Positions 26,594 to 36,120 of a DNA stretch of 64,000 nucleotides are shown here, in pieces. The translations under genes were made by a program, and so were the position numbers. The notes below the pieces were generated by a model. It worked only from the letters and a program-made list of their open reading frames with translations, did no database searches and had not been told where the DNA came from. How positions within the stretch are numbered: the first letter of the stretch is position 1; the number at the start of each line of letters is the position of its first letter. Origin of the DNA: Endozoicomonas sp965199185 (lineage in GTDB: Bacteria > Pseudomonadota > Gammaproteobacteria > Pseudomonadales > Endozoicomonadaceae). The DNA lies in NCBI GenBank assembly GCA_965199185.1, contig CBDAQW010000032.1:62001-126000 (forward strand). The letters run 5' to 3'.

Positions 26594-27967
26594 ATGAGAG
26601 CGGATATTGTCATTCTTGCTGCTGGTCAAGGCAGTCGTATGAAATCCAGTTTGCCAAAAGTGCTGCACCCCATTGCAGGCAAATCCATGCTGGAACACGT
26701 CATCCTCAGTGCACAACAAACCCAGAAGGTGATGGGTAACGGAAACATCCATGTAGTGATTGGCCATGGTGCTGACAAGGTAAAAGAAACCCTTGGGCAT
26801 TATGATCTGAATTGGGTCGAGCAGACCGAGCAGCTTGGCACAGGGCATGCTGTGCAACAGGCTATCCCGGGATGCAAAGGCGCCGATGTGGTTCTGGTGT
26901 TATATGGCGATGTGCCACTGATTCAGTCATCCACATTGCAATCACTTATGAAGGCTAGCCAAAATGAGTGTCTTGGCCTGTTAACTATTGATTTGGTTAA
27001 CCCTACGGGTTATGGACGTATTGTTCGCAATGATGCTGACCATATTCAGGCCATTGTTGAACATAAAGACGCCACACCGGAGCAACTGGCTATTACCGAG
27101 ATTAACACCGGTATTATGGCAATTCCCGGCAATAAGCTGGAAAGCTGGTTGATGAGTCTGGATAACAATAATGCCCAGAAAGAATTTTACCTGACTGATA
27201 TTGTCTCCAGATCAGTGGCAGAAAATATCCCTGTCGTGAACGTACAACCAAACGATTCTATGGAAGTAGAAGGCGTCAATAGTCGTATTCAACTGGCTGA
27301 ACTGGAGCGCGCTTATCAGAAGCAGCAAGTGACGGAATTGATGATTGGTGGTGTTACCGTAATGGATCCAGCTCGTCTGGATATCCGGGGTAATGTAAAG
27401 GTCGCACAGGACGTTACTCTGGATATCAACGTTGTACTGGAAGGCGATGTAGAGTTGAGTGAAGGCGTGATCATTGAGCCTGGCTGCATAATTCGTAACT
27501 CCAAAATCGCTTCTGGTGCCATTATCAAAGCCAATTCAGTTTTAGAAAATGCAGTGGTTTCCAGGAACTGTGAAGTCGGACCTTATGCTCGTCTGCGCCC
27601 CGGTGCTGAACTGGCAGAAAAAGCCCGTGTTGGTAATTTCGTAGAAATCAAGAAATCCACCATCGGCAAAGGCAGTAAGGTCAATCACCTGAGCTACATT
27701 GGCGACTGCGAAATGGGCGACAATGTCAATATAGGTGCCGGTACTATCACCTGCAATTATGATGGTGTGAATAAATTCAAAACGCACATTGGTAACGATG
27801 CCTTTATTGGCACTAACAGTGCGCTGGTGGCTCCTGTTTCGATTGGTGCAGGTGCAACAACGGGTGCAGGCTCAACCATTCATAAAGATATTCCTGATGA
27901 ACAGCTCGGGGTTGCTCGTGCTCGTCAGCGCAATATTGATGGCTGGCAGCGTCCGGTAAAGAAGTAG
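26594..27967 (+). CDS. glmU: Bifunctional UDP-GlcNAc pyrophosphorylase / glucosamine-1-P acetyltransferase
   Basis: Makes UDP-N-acetylglucosamine for peptidoglycan and LPS. The N-terminal uridyltransferase domain (1-~228) has the nucleotide loop LAAGQGSRMKSSLPKVL, VLYGDVPL and the EINTGIM segment. The C-terminal acetyltransferase (~250-457) is a left-handed beta-helix of hexapeptide repeats (IEPGCIIRNSKIASGAIIKA) with catalytic His in NHLSYIGD and the CoA region GAGTITCNYDG. Length of 457 is normal. It is followed by glmS 73 bases on, the usual gammaproteobacterial pair. Confidence 0.97.
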   Translation: MRADIVILAAGQGSRMKSSLPKVLHPIAGKSMLEHVILSAQQTQKVMGNGNIHVVIGHGADKVKETLGHYDLNWVEQTEQLGTGHAVQQAIPGCKGADVVLVLYGDVPLIQSSTLQSLMKASQNECLGLLTIDLVNPTGYGRIVRNDADHIQAIVEHKDATPEQLAITEINTGIMAIPGNKLESWLMSLDNNNAQKEFYLTDIVSRSVAENIPVVNVQPNDSMEVEGVNSRIQLAELERAYQKQQVTELMIGGVTVMDPARLDIRGNVKVAQDVTLDINVVLEGDVELSEGVIIEPGCIIRNSKIASGAIIKANSVLENAVVSRNCEVGPYARLRPGAELAEKARVGNFVEIKKSTIGKGSKVNHLSYIGDCEMGDNVNIGAGTITCNYDGVNKFKTHIGNDAFIGTNSALVAPVSIGAGATTGAGSTIHKDIPDEQLGVARARQRNIDGWQRPVKK

Positions 27968-28040
27968 AATTTTAACGATTTAAAAAATAGAAAGGATGCT
28001 GTCGGTATCTTTTCTGCTGAACAGATTAAGGTAAATCATT

Positions 28041-29873
28041 ATGTGTGGAATTGTCGGATCGGTCGCTCAGCGTGATGCAGCACCTATCCTTTTGGAAGGT
28101 CTGCGTCGTCTGGAATACCGGGGTTATGATTCAGCCGGTGTCGCCGTCATCAATCATGAAGGCGAAATGCTGCGCACCCGTCGTATAGGGAAGGTGGCTC
28201 AACTGGCAGAAGCGTTGGAAGAAACCTTTCTGCCGGGAGGCACCGGTATTGGTCACACTCGTTGGGCAACGCATGGCGAACCCAGTGAGCGAAATGCACA
28301 TCCGCATTTTTCCAAAGATGATATTGCTGTCGTCCATAACGGTATCATCGAAAACCATGAAGTGCTTCGTGAAGCTCTGCAAAAAGACGGTTTTACGTTC
28401 TCTTCAGAAACTGACACTGAAGTTATTGCCCACCTGGTGCAGTCTGAGTTGCAAAAAACAGACAGCCTTCTGAGCGCTGTTCAGAATTCAGTAAAACAAC
28501 TCGAAGGTGCTTACGGTATGGTGGTGATGGATCGCAATCAGCCAGAACATCTGATTGTTGCCCGTTCTGGTAGCCCTCTGGTTATCGGGCTTGGTTTGGG
28601 TGAGAACTTTATCGCTTCCGATCAGATGGCACTCTATCCGGTCACTCATCGTTTCATCTATCTTGAAGAAGGCGATGTGGCAGAAGTAACCCGAACCGAT
28701 GTATCGATCTATGATGCAGCCGGTGCAGCTGTCGAACGTGAAGCGGTAGAAAGCGATGCAGAGAATGATGTGGGTGATAAAGGTCAATATCGCCACTTCA
28801 TGCTCAAAGAAATCCATGAGCAACCGGATGCCATTGCTAATACTCTGGAAGGTCGCCTGGGTGAGAAAGCACTGAATCTGGATGTTCTGGGCAAAGATGG
28901 TCTGGCAATTCTTAATAAGACAGAAGCCGTACAAATTGTTGCCTGTGGTACCAGCTATAATTCTGCCATGGTCGCCCGTTACTGGTTCGAAGAGCTGGTA
29001 GGTATTCCCTGTCGTGTAGAGATTGCGTCAGAGTTCCGTTATCGAAAATCCTTTGTGCCTAAAAACTGCCTGTTTGTAACACTATCTCAGTCTGGTGAAA
29101 CCGCTGATACACTGGCTGCATTGCAATTGGCGAAAGAGCAGGGTTATATGGCGACCCTGAGTATCTGTAATGTGCCGGGCTCATCCATGGTGCGTGAATC
29201 TGACCTTTCTTTGATGACTCGCGCTGGTGCTGAAATAGGCGTTGCCTCTACCAAAGCCTTCACCACTCAGTTGGTTGTATTATTAATGCTGGTAACCGCT
29301 ATCGGTCGTCAAACGGGTATGACTGAGGAGCAGGAAGCCGACATTGTTGATGCTCTGCGCAAATTGCCTCAGGTTATTAATGATACGTTAAGTCTGAGTA
29401 GTGCTATTGAAGCTTTGGCAGAAGACTTTGCCCATAAACATCACACTCTTTTCCTGGGGCGTGGGACACAATACCCCATTGCCATGGAAGGGGCGCTCAA
29501 ACTCAAGGAAATCTCCTACATCCATGCAGAAGCTTATGCAGCCGGCGAGCTCAAACATGGTCCTCTGGCGCTGATAGACGACGATATGCCAGTTATTGTT
29601 GTAGCGCCGAATAACGACTTGCTGGAAAAACTGAAATCCAACATGGAAGAAGTCCGGGCTCGTGGTGGTCAGCTCTACGTCTTTGCCGATCGCAGTGCAA
29701 AACTCAATGAGGGTGAAGGCGTGAAAGTGCTGGCAGTAGACGAAGTCCCCGAAATTGTCGCTCCGATTCTTTACACTGTGCCATTACAGCTGCTGTCTTA
29801 TTATGTGGCGATCATCAAAGGCACGGATGTGGATCAGCCTCGTAACCTGGCTAAATCAGTCACTGTAGAATGA
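28041..29873 (+). CDS. glmS: Glutamine-fructose-6-phosphate aminotransferase (isomerizing)
   Basis: Cytoplasmic enzyme forming glucosamine-6-phosphate from fructose-6-phosphate and glutamine. N-terminal glutaminase with Cys2 after the initiator Met (MCGIVG) and GHTRWATHGEPSERNAHPH. Two SIS domains follow (VACGTSYNSAMVARYW; LSQSGETADTLAAL; GRGTQYPIAMEGALKLKEIS). The C-terminus PRNLAKSVTVE is the highly conserved region recognised by TnsD of Tn7; this matters because a Tn7-like element starts 25 bases after the stop. The glmS reading frame is intact. Confidence 0.98.
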   Translation: MCGIVGSVAQRDAAPILLEGLRRLEYRGYDSAGVAVINHEGEMLRTRRIGKVAQLAEALEETFLPGGTGIGHTRWATHGEPSERNAHPHFSKDDIAVVHNGIIENHEVLREALQKDGFTFSSETDTEVIAHLVQSELQKTDSLLSAVQNSVKQLEGAYGMVVMDRNQPEHLIVARSGSPLVIGLGLGENFIASDQMALYPVTHRFIYLEEGDVAEVTRTDVSIYDAAGAAVEREAVESDAENDVGDKGQYRHFMLKEIHEQPDAIANTLEGRLGEKALNLDVLGKDGLAILNKTEAVQIVACGTSYNSAMVARYWFEELVGIPCRVEIASEFRYRKSFVPKNCLFVTLSQSGETADTLAALQLAKEQGYMATLSICNVPGSSMVRESDLSLMTRAGAEIGVASTKAFTTQLVVLLMLVTAIGRQTGMTEEQEADIVDALRKLPQVINDTLSLSSAIEALAEDFAHKHHTLFLGRGTQYPIAMEGALKLKEISYIHAEAYAAGELKHGPLALIDDDMPVIVVAPNNDLLEKLKSNMEEVRARGGQLYVFADRSAKLNEGEGVKVLAVDEVPEIVAPILYTVPLQLLSYYVAIIKGTDVDQPRNLAKSVTVE

Positions 29874-29907
29874 TGCCTAAAAACACAATAGTATTGTTTG
29901 TCGGTGG

Positions 29908-29967
29908 ACATTAAAGTTTGGTAAGTGACATTATAGTTTGGTGAATCACATTATAGTTTGGTAAAAA
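29908..29967. repeat. Tn7-like right end: three tandem 20-bp TnsB-binding repeats
   Basis: Three repeats of the form ACATTAWAGTTTGGTRA start at 29908, 29928 and 29948, exactly 20 bases apart. Close packing of sites is typical of Tn7 right ends. Confidence 0.8.
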
Positions 29968-30011
29968 CTGAGTCTTCTGCTAACTTGGGTGGATAACAGA
30001 AGGCTCTTTTT

Positions 30012-30833
30012 ATGTCTGATGCAGAAAAATCTCTAAATAAGAAAGACCAGAAGCGCTTGGAAGACGGGAGAGGCTCCGGTGGAGGAGTGGATTATCTGCC
30101 TTTCATTCTCGTGGGAGAGTTCAGTAGTTCTGGTGAGAGTATCCGTGTCAAGAGCATTACAATAGGCCGTATTCACCACTTCCATTCAGGGCTAGAGTTA
30201 GCCCCATTCCTTGTATTTGACAGGCATAAAGACACTGTCGACATTCGTGAGCAGTATCCGTTGCCTCTACAGGACACACTGAATATATGCCGCAAGCTGG
30301 GCATTCGTCACCCGCAAGTGGGAGGTGAGCTAAGCATTGTTAGTACTGACTTGCTTATAGATATTAGAGGAGGAAAACAAATCGCTATTGCTGTCAAAAA
30401 GTCAGGGGATCTTGATGATAAAAGGATTTTGGAAAAGCTTCAGGTGGAGAAGGCGTACTGGGAAGCATCTGGTACTAGCTGGTTTGTGTTCACAGAGAGG
30501 GATATATCTGAAGCCCTGAAGACTAATTTGAAATGGTTAAAACCATTCTTGAATGTCGATACTCAGAATGCATACGACATATCTGATAATGATGTGATTT
30601 CTTTGATTAACAGGATTCAACAGTATCCAAATAATCAGGCTATGAGGCTTTGTGGCGCTCTTGATGATGAATATCAATTAGAACCAGGATCTCATGCTGA
30701 ATTTTTAAGGTTTTCTGTTGCTCGTGGGTACCTTGAAGTTCCAATTGGCAAGCAGTTCACAAAATGGAAGTGTGCTGAGTTAAGGGATAGGTCGAACACA
30801 ATATTTAAAGAACAGGCTGGGTATGCTTCTTAA
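30012..30833 (+). CDS. tnsA: Tn7-like transposase subunit TnsA (endonuclease)
   Basis: Cuts the 5' strands at the transposon ends, so that with TnsB it produces cut-and-paste transposition. 273 residues, the same as Tn7 TnsA. The restriction-enzyme-like active site is visible at the expected places: Glu62 in SGLELAPF, Asp113 in VSTDLLIDI, and Lys129/130 in AIAVKKS. A C-terminal winged region for TnsC contact follows (HAEFLRFSVARGYLEVPIGK). The gene overlaps tnsB by 11 bases. It lies just inside the right end, as in Tn7. Confidence 0.93.
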   Translation: MSDAEKSLNKKDQKRLEDGRGSGGGVDYLPFILVGEFSSSGESIRVKSITIGRIHHFHSGLELAPFLVFDRHKDTVDIREQYPLPLQDTLNICRKLGIRHPQVGGELSIVSTDLLIDIRGGKQIAIAVKKSGDLDDKRILEKLQVEKAYWEASGTSWFVFTERDISEALKTNLKWLKPFLNVDTQNAYDISDNDVISLINRIQQYPNNQAMRLCGALDDEYQLEPGSHAEFLRFSVARGYLEVPIGKQFTKWKCAELRDRSNTIFKEQAGYAS

Positions 30834-32907
30834 TAAAGTTTTTCACAGAAAAGGGTCTGAATATCGTTTTAGAGTGATTTTTGAGGCTATAGATCATATC
30901 TGGCTAATTGATATTAGTGATGAAGATGCATGGCCTATCATGACTATGCAGGATGAGTTTGATGAATTTATTAAGAATGATATTTATCTCGAGATTGACG
31001 AGCCTTTCAAGGCCATAGCCGTTCCCAAGGGAAGTATTCAGGAGAAAAAACGAGACCAAGCATATAGTGAACTAGAGCCTGTCTTGAAGGAGCCTGGCAG
31101 ACTTCTGCATAAGAAAGAGCGAAATATTGTTATAAGTCAAGCAGCAAAAAACAGTAAACAACAGCGGCGCTATATTGTTCGACAATTACGAAGGTATTGG
31201 CAAAGAGGAATGAGCCCTAACTCCTTGGTTCCTGATTACTACCTTTCCGGGGCAGGAGGCAAGCCCCGAAGAAATATAGATAAAAAACCAGGTGCTAAGC
31301 GCACTGTAAGTTCTGGGGAAGGGGTTATTGTTACTGAAGACATCGCTGAAATATTTGATCTTGCGATCAAAGGTTTTTTTATCCAGAACCAAGGCTTGTC
31401 ACTGAAAGCTGCCAAAACCAAAGCTGTAGGGCTTTATAGATCTCGATATCCTCAGGCAGATAAAACAAGTATTCCAACAATGCGACAATTCAGATACTTC
31501 TATGATACTAATTATCGCAAGCATGAAGTGATCAGGCAGCGAACTCCTGCCAAAGTCTACGATAAAGATATACGGGCTTTAACCAGCACTGCGGCATACA
31601 TGAATATAGGGCCGGGAGGTCGCTATGAGATCGATGCTACCATTGCAGATTTGTACTTGGTCTCAGAAAAAGACCCGGAAAAAATAATAGGCCGCCCTGT
31701 AGTATACGTAGTGAAAGATGTGTTCAGCAGGATGGTTGTTGGTTTATATGTTGGGCTTGAGACTCCCTCATGGGTTTCTGCAATGATGGCCATGACAAAT
31801 GCCTTTTTGGATAAAGTGGAGTTTTGTCGAGAATATGGCATAGAGATAGATTCCTCTCAGTGGCCCAGTGTTGGAATACCAGCATCTATTTTCGCAGATA
31901 AAGGTGAGCTACTGCGCCGTCAGGCAGATGTTCTAGTTAATGTTTTCGACATACAGTTAAGCAATTCACGCTCTTATCGAGGAGATGATAAGGGCATTGT
32001 TGAACGGCATTTCAATACCCTTCAAGCTGAATTTAAGCCTTATGTTGGTGGTATCGTTGAACCAGTTAATGGGAAAAAACGGTTGGGCCGACGCTATGAA
32101 CTAGATGCAGAACTTACTCTGAAAGCATTTACCGAAATGATTATTCATATAGTCATTAACCACAACAACCAACATGTGGTGAAAGGGTACGACTTCGCTG
32201 AAGACATGCCCGAAGATCTCCCAGCTATACCTGTAGAGTTGTGGAACTGGGGTATAAAAAACAGAACCGGAAGACTAAAACCCTGTAATAATGATTTTGT
32301 AAAACTGAACCTGCTTCCTTCCGAGAAGGGCACTGTTTCTGAGGAAGGTATTGGGTTTAAGGGCCTTAACTATACATGCAGTGAGGCTCTTTCAGAGGGG
32401 TGGTTTGATCGTTTTAAGCAAAACCGTCCCAGATCGGTAGAGATCGCTTTTGACCCTCGAAGAACAGATGTTGTCTATCTTCGTCCAGATGATTCCTACG
32501 ACAGCTATTGGATATGTGAGCTGTCAGACAGAAGCCGCCGTTATCAAGGCATTAGCTTTGTTACTGCTGCTGGGATGCTTAAACAGGCAAAACAGGCAGG
32601 AGCAACTGCCAAACAGGAAGAGGACTTTCAGGCTCCTGATTTACAGGAACGAATTGAGGCAATAGCCGCCAGAGAACGAAGTAAGAAACCCAAAAAACCT
32701 ACCCGCAAGAAGTCTGAACGCCTTTCTGATATAGGGAAAAATAAAGTTGATGAGCGAGAGATGGAAAGAAGCAGGCAGGCTGTAAATCTCAAGCCGAAAA
32801 CACCACGTAAGCAAACTGCTAAGGTTGTAGCTTTGAAACCAGCAGTTTCTAGGGCATCTATTGATTACCCATCGTTGGACGATTTCCTGGAGGATGAGGA
32901 TGATTAA
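30823..32907 (+). CDS. tnsB: Tn7-like transposase subunit TnsB (DDE integrase)
   Basis: The DDE transposase that binds end repeats, cuts 3' strands and joins them to target. 694 residues, like Tn7 TnsB. Catalytic residues are Asp271 (RYEIDATIAD), Asp359 (IFADKGELL) and Glu394 (DDKGIVERHFNTLQ), with spacing close to Tn7. N-terminal helix-turn-helix-like regions and a C-terminal basic tail (KKPKKPTRKKSERL) for TnsC interaction are present. It is coupled to tnsA upstream and tnsC downstream by overlaps. The frame is intact. Confidence 0.94.
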   Translation: MLLNKVFHRKGSEYRFRVIFEAIDHIWLIDISDEDAWPIMTMQDEFDEFIKNDIYLEIDEPFKAIAVPKGSIQEKKRDQAYSELEPVLKEPGRLLHKKERNIVISQAAKNSKQQRRYIVRQLRRYWQRGMSPNSLVPDYYLSGAGGKPRRNIDKKPGAKRTVSSGEGVIVTEDIAEIFDLAIKGFFIQNQGLSLKAAKTKAVGLYRSRYPQADKTSIPTMRQFRYFYDTNYRKHEVIRQRTPAKVYDKDIRALTSTAAYMNIGPGGRYEIDATIADLYLVSEKDPEKIIGRPVVYVVKDVFSRMVVGLYVGLETPSWVSAMMAMTNAFLDKVEFCREYGIEIDSSQWPSVGIPASIFADKGELLRRQADVLVNVFDIQLSNSRSYRGDDKGIVERHFNTLQAEFKPYVGGIVEPVNGKKRLGRRYELDAELTLKAFTEMIIHIVINHNNQHVVKGYDFAEDMPEDLPAIPVELWNWGIKNRTGRLKPCNNDFVKLNLLPSEKGTVSEEGIGFKGLNYTCSEALSEGWFDRFKQNRPRSVEIAFDPRRTDVVYLRPDDSYDSYWICELSDRSRRYQGISFVTAAGMLKQAKQAGATAKQEEDFQAPDLQERIEAIAARERSKKPKKPTRKKSERLSDIGKNKVDEREMERSRQAVNLKPKTPRKQTAKVVALKPAVSRASIDYPSLDDFLEDEDD

Positions 32908-34471
32908 TATTCACCAGGCAGAATACCATGAGCCAGAGGTTGAAGATTATCGTGGCCACCCTCTTATTAATGCATTGCCGTTGCTGAATTCTCCACAGGA
33001 TACGGCAAAACTGTTAAACCGTTACCCGAAGGTTAGGAGCAGCGAAAAGACTCTACCCGGTTATATCCGGCGTCACGCGATGATGAGAATTCTGGATGAG
33101 TTTCTTTATCCTACAAAGACTCATGTTCAGCTTGAGCAGATGGTTTCAGGCATGATACGCCGTGGCTATCTAGGACGAAATATTGCGACCAGTGACTACC
33201 AGAAAAACCTGAACTCTGTAGATCATCTGGATTTTGATGCTATCGCCAGAAATGCAGGAAACTCAGCATTGGCCAGCTCTGTTATAGGGTGTTCTGGAAC
33301 CGGAAAAACAACAGCTGTTGAAGGTATTCTTTCCGGGTACGCGCATCAGGCTATATACCACCCAGACTTTCAACATACACAAATTGTCTGGTTGAAGCTC
33401 GACTGCCCCCATGACGGATCGGCTAAAAGTCTTTGCATCCATTTTTTTCGAGCTGTGGACGATGCCCTTCAGACTGATTATGAAAGCTTATACGTGAAGG
33501 CTCGCTCATCAGCAGAATCAATGCTTGGTGATATTGCACGTATTGCAGCTCTTCACTCGATAGGAATTTTGGTCATTGATGAGATCCAGCACCTTCAGGC
33601 AGCAAGGTCAGGAGGCAGTAAACGCCTTTTGAATTTTTTCGTGACCCTGACCAATGTGATCAAAGTTCCTGTGCTTTTTGTGGGGACACCAAAGGCATTG
33701 GAGCTATTTTCCCCAACCATGCGTTCGGCAAGGAGAGCTGCTCAGTTTGGGAGTTTGCCCTGGAACAGGTTTGAACGTCTGGAGCAATCTGGAGCTAATT
33801 CTGAGTGGGATCGTTTCATGGCAAGAATGTGGAAACTGCAGTGGTTTGAGAATGCCACCCCACTTACGAGCATGATTGAAGAATTGTTCTGGGAACTGAC
33901 GCAGGGAATAGCGCATATAGCTGTCACGCTCTTCTACCTCTGCCAAGCTCGGGCAGTGATGGCTGGGCGAGAAATCATTGATCAGGAGCTTGTTCTGAAA
34001 GTGTATGAGCAAGAGCTATCCATGATTCACCCAATGATCAAAGCTCTTCAAAGCGGTCGAGATAGCGAGATCCGCAAGTTTGCAGACTTGGATATTCCCA
34101 CGGACAAGATCCGGATATTTAGCCGACAAGAGGAAGAGGTTCTTATAGAGGAGGAGAAAAGCTCATCAAAGGATCGTTTAGCGGAGCTTACAGAGATGCT
34201 GGTAAAAATGGGCATAGGCAAAGATATTGCCCCAATTGCCGCTTCACAAGCTCTGGCCGAAAAGCCTGAAGAAGACCTGCTTGGCCTCGTTGCTCATATA
34301 AAAAGTTTGAGTGATAAACCCAAGAGAAAACCGAAAAAGACTAAGCGTACTCCTTTGAAGCCTCGCTATATCGAGAATGATATAAGGCTGATGCAGGGAG
34401 TCGAGCCACATTCAACGTACGTGAACCTGAAAAAGGAAGGTATTGTGCTGAATATAACCGCATACCTGTAA
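32900..34471 (+). CDS. tnsC: Tn7-like AAA+ regulator TnsC
   Basis: ATP-dependent regulator that links target selection (TnsD/TniQ) to the TnsAB transposase. 523 residues. Walker A is VIGCSGTGKTTAVEG near residue 130; Walker B is ILVIDEIQHLQ; a sensor-type segment is VPVLFVGTPKAL. The start at 32900 is preferred because GGAGG lies seven bases upstream and it overlaps the tnsB stop by 8 bases; earlier in-frame ATGs exist at 32894 and 32861. The C-terminal region is highly charged and ends after a Lys-rich tract. Confidence 0.92.
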   Translation: MINIHQAEYHEPEVEDYRGHPLINALPLLNSPQDTAKLLNRYPKVRSSEKTLPGYIRRHAMMRILDEFLYPTKTHVQLEQMVSGMIRRGYLGRNIATSDYQKNLNSVDHLDFDAIARNAGNSALASSVIGCSGTGKTTAVEGILSGYAHQAIYHPDFQHTQIVWLKLDCPHDGSAKSLCIHFFRAVDDALQTDYESLYVKARSSAESMLGDIARIAALHSIGILVIDEIQHLQAARSGGSKRLLNFFVTLTNVIKVPVLFVGTPKALELFSPTMRSARRAAQFGSLPWNRFERLEQSGANSEWDRFMARMWKLQWFENATPLTSMIEELFWELTQGIAHIAVTLFYLCQARAVMAGREIIDQELVLKVYEQELSMIHPMIKALQSGRDSEIRKFADLDIPTDKIRIFSRQEEEVLIEEEKSSSKDRLAELTEMLVKMGIGKDIAPIAASQALAEKPEEDLLGLVAHIKSLSDKPKRKPKKTKRTPLKPRYIENDIRLMQGVEPHSTYVNLKKEGIVLNITAYL

Positions 34472-34507
34472 AGTAGCGGTTCTTTAACTATATTTAGGTA
34501 CCTTTAG

Positions 34508-35332
34508 TTGTACTGGTGCCAAGGTTTGATCGCACAGTTTCCCCAACCTCAGCATGATGAACTTCTTGGAAGTATTCTGGCCAGATTTATCAAACGTCAG
34601 GGAATACGTGATGATAAAGTTGCCCTCGATATTCTTTTTAAAAATAGGAAAGTCGTTCCTTCTCCTTTGCTTCAAGGCCACATTGGTGAGTTACATGCCA
34701 ATGTAGGCCATTTATGGGAGATTCGGCCTGCTGAAATAATTGAACGCCATACTTTACTTCCCTTGTTTAAGCCATTTGTCCCTGCTGAGCGATATAGCGA
34801 TCTGCAAAATAACCTGATAGAGAAAGCACTGAATACCGGGTCATTAAGAACAGGTATGAATGCCTCCATTTTGAAATGGCCAGATGAATACCGCATCTGT
34901 TCAAGGTGTTGGCAGCTACAGTTACTCAGGCATGGATACAACTATTGGCAGCGCTTATTTCAGTGCCCTGGAGTGGAAACATGCCCAGAACATGGCGGTG
35001 TATTGGATAACACTGGGCAGCCCATGAGTTCAGGTCGTAGACACCAGTTCTCAGGCGCAGATGGGGTTACTGAACCCTCAGTGAAAGATGTAAAGGCTGA
35101 AGGTAAGTTACGGTTGTTATCTTCAATTGTCAGACAGCTGCTGGATCACCCGCAGCCTTCTGTAACCACACAACAGTGGAGCACTTTTTATCAGCGATTA
35201 GCGAGAACGGCTGAGTGCATGGAAGGAGCCAGAATTAATCATGAAAAGATTGGGGAAAAAGTACAGGGCTATTGGAAGAGTGAATGGCTGGATAAACGTA
35301 AGCGTCAGCCAAAAACCATCTACCCAGCCTGA
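34508..35332 (+). CDS. Truncated TniQ/TnsD target-selection protein
   Basis: TniQ-domain protein related to Tn7 TnsD, which recognises the end of glmS. It starts at TTG, directly after an in-frame stop. It has the N-terminal TniQ pattern (DELLGSILARFIKRQGI) and a zinc-finger region (RICSRCWQ, CPGVETCPEHGG). About 263 native residues remain; the last ~11 are encoded by the IS66 end that interrupts it at 35298. Tn7 TnsD has 508 residues, so the C-terminal DNA-recognition half is missing. It is probably not functional for glmS targeting. Confidence 0.85.
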   Translation: MYWCQGLIAQFPQPQHDELLGSILARFIKRQGIRDDKVALDILFKNRKVVPSPLLQGHIGELHANVGHLWEIRPAEIIERHTLLPLFKPFVPAERYSDLQNNLIEKALNTGSLRTGMNASILKWPDEYRICSRCWQLQLLRHGYNYWQRLFQCPGVETCPEHGGVLDNTGQPMSSGRRHQFSGADGVTEPSVKDVKAEGKLRLLSSIVRQLLDHPQPSVTTQQWSTFYQRLARTAECMEGARINHEKIGEKVQGYWKSEWLDKRKRQPKTIYPA

Positions 35333-35375
35333 CCACCAGTCCGGATACTGATGCTTCCAGCTTTCAGGAGGTAAC

Positions 35376-35708
35376 ATGTCCGAAAAACAACAATTCTGGT
35401 TTAAGCATATCGAACAATGGCAGCAAAGCGGACTTTCTCAGGCGGAATACGCTCGTCAGCAGAAACTGTCCATCAAATCTTTCGGTTATTACCGTCGTCG
35501 CTACAGGCAACAGTCGACCCCTGATAAAAGTCCAACCCCTCTATTACCAGTCACTGTAGCTCATATCGAAACCAATTCGCTCCCTGCTCAACCAGGAAGT
35601 ACCGGCATCACCCTGACCAGCCCCTCCGGGTTTCGTATCGAACTGGCACCGGGATTCGATCCGCAGACCTTGCGAACCGTACTGCAAACCCTGGAGGCTG
35701 CAGCATGA
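35376..35708 (+). CDS. tnpA: IS66 accessory protein TnpA
   Basis: 110-residue IS66 Orf1 with an N-terminal helix-turn-helix (FWFKHIEQWQQSGLSQAEYA). AGGAGGTAAC precedes the ATG. It is required with TnpB for IS66 transposition in studied members. It overlaps tnpB through ATGA, which couples translation. Confidence 0.9.
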   Translation: MSEKQQFWFKHIEQWQQSGLSQAEYARQQKLSIKSFGYYRRRYRQQSTPDKSPTPLLPVTVAHIETNSLPAQPGSTGITLTSPSGFRIELAPGFDPQTLRTVLQTLEAAA

Positions 35709-36064
35709 TTGGTGATGCGACTTCCCTCAAGGTCTATCTAGCTCCCGGTGTCACCGACATGCGCAAGTCTATCGATGGTCTCTCCCTGATCGCCAGCGAA
35801 GTACTGAACCTTGACCCGTTCTCCGAAAGCCTGTTCGTATTCTGCAACCGGGGACGCAACAAACTCAAAATACTGCACTGGCAGACTAACGGGTTCTGGC
35901 TTTACTACCGTCGCCTCGAGAAAGGCCGTTTCAATTGGCCTGATCATGAAAAGACGAATCAGGCAATCACTCTGACCCGTCGTGAGCTGAACTGGCTTCT
36001 GGACGGCTTGCCAGTCGATCAGAAAAAAGCACATCCGACATTGTGCTATCAGCCTGCCGCCTGA
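35705..36064 (+). CDS. tnpB: IS66 accessory protein TnpB (Orf2)
   Basis: 119 residues with the IS66 Orf2 pattern VYLAPGVTDMRKSIDGLSLI and FCNRGRNKLKILHWQTNGFW. It begins in the tnpA stop (ATGA). It works with TnpA and TnpC; its biochemical role is not settled. Confidence 0.92.
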   Translation: MIGDATSLKVYLAPGVTDMRKSIDGLSLIASEVLNLDPFSESLFVFCNRGRNKLKILHWQTNGFWLYYRRLEKGRFNWPDHEKTNQAITLTRRELNWLLDGLPVDQKKAHPTLCYQPAA

Positions 36065-36120
36065 ATGTCCATGAACTACAACAATGAAAACGACGGCGGT
36101 TCTGTTAGATAATAGGCGAT

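Noticed and set aside
29908..29967. Three regularly spaced 20-bp repeats, CRISPR-like at first sight
   Set aside because: There are no spacers of normal length and no cas genes; they are TnsB-binding sites at a transposon end.
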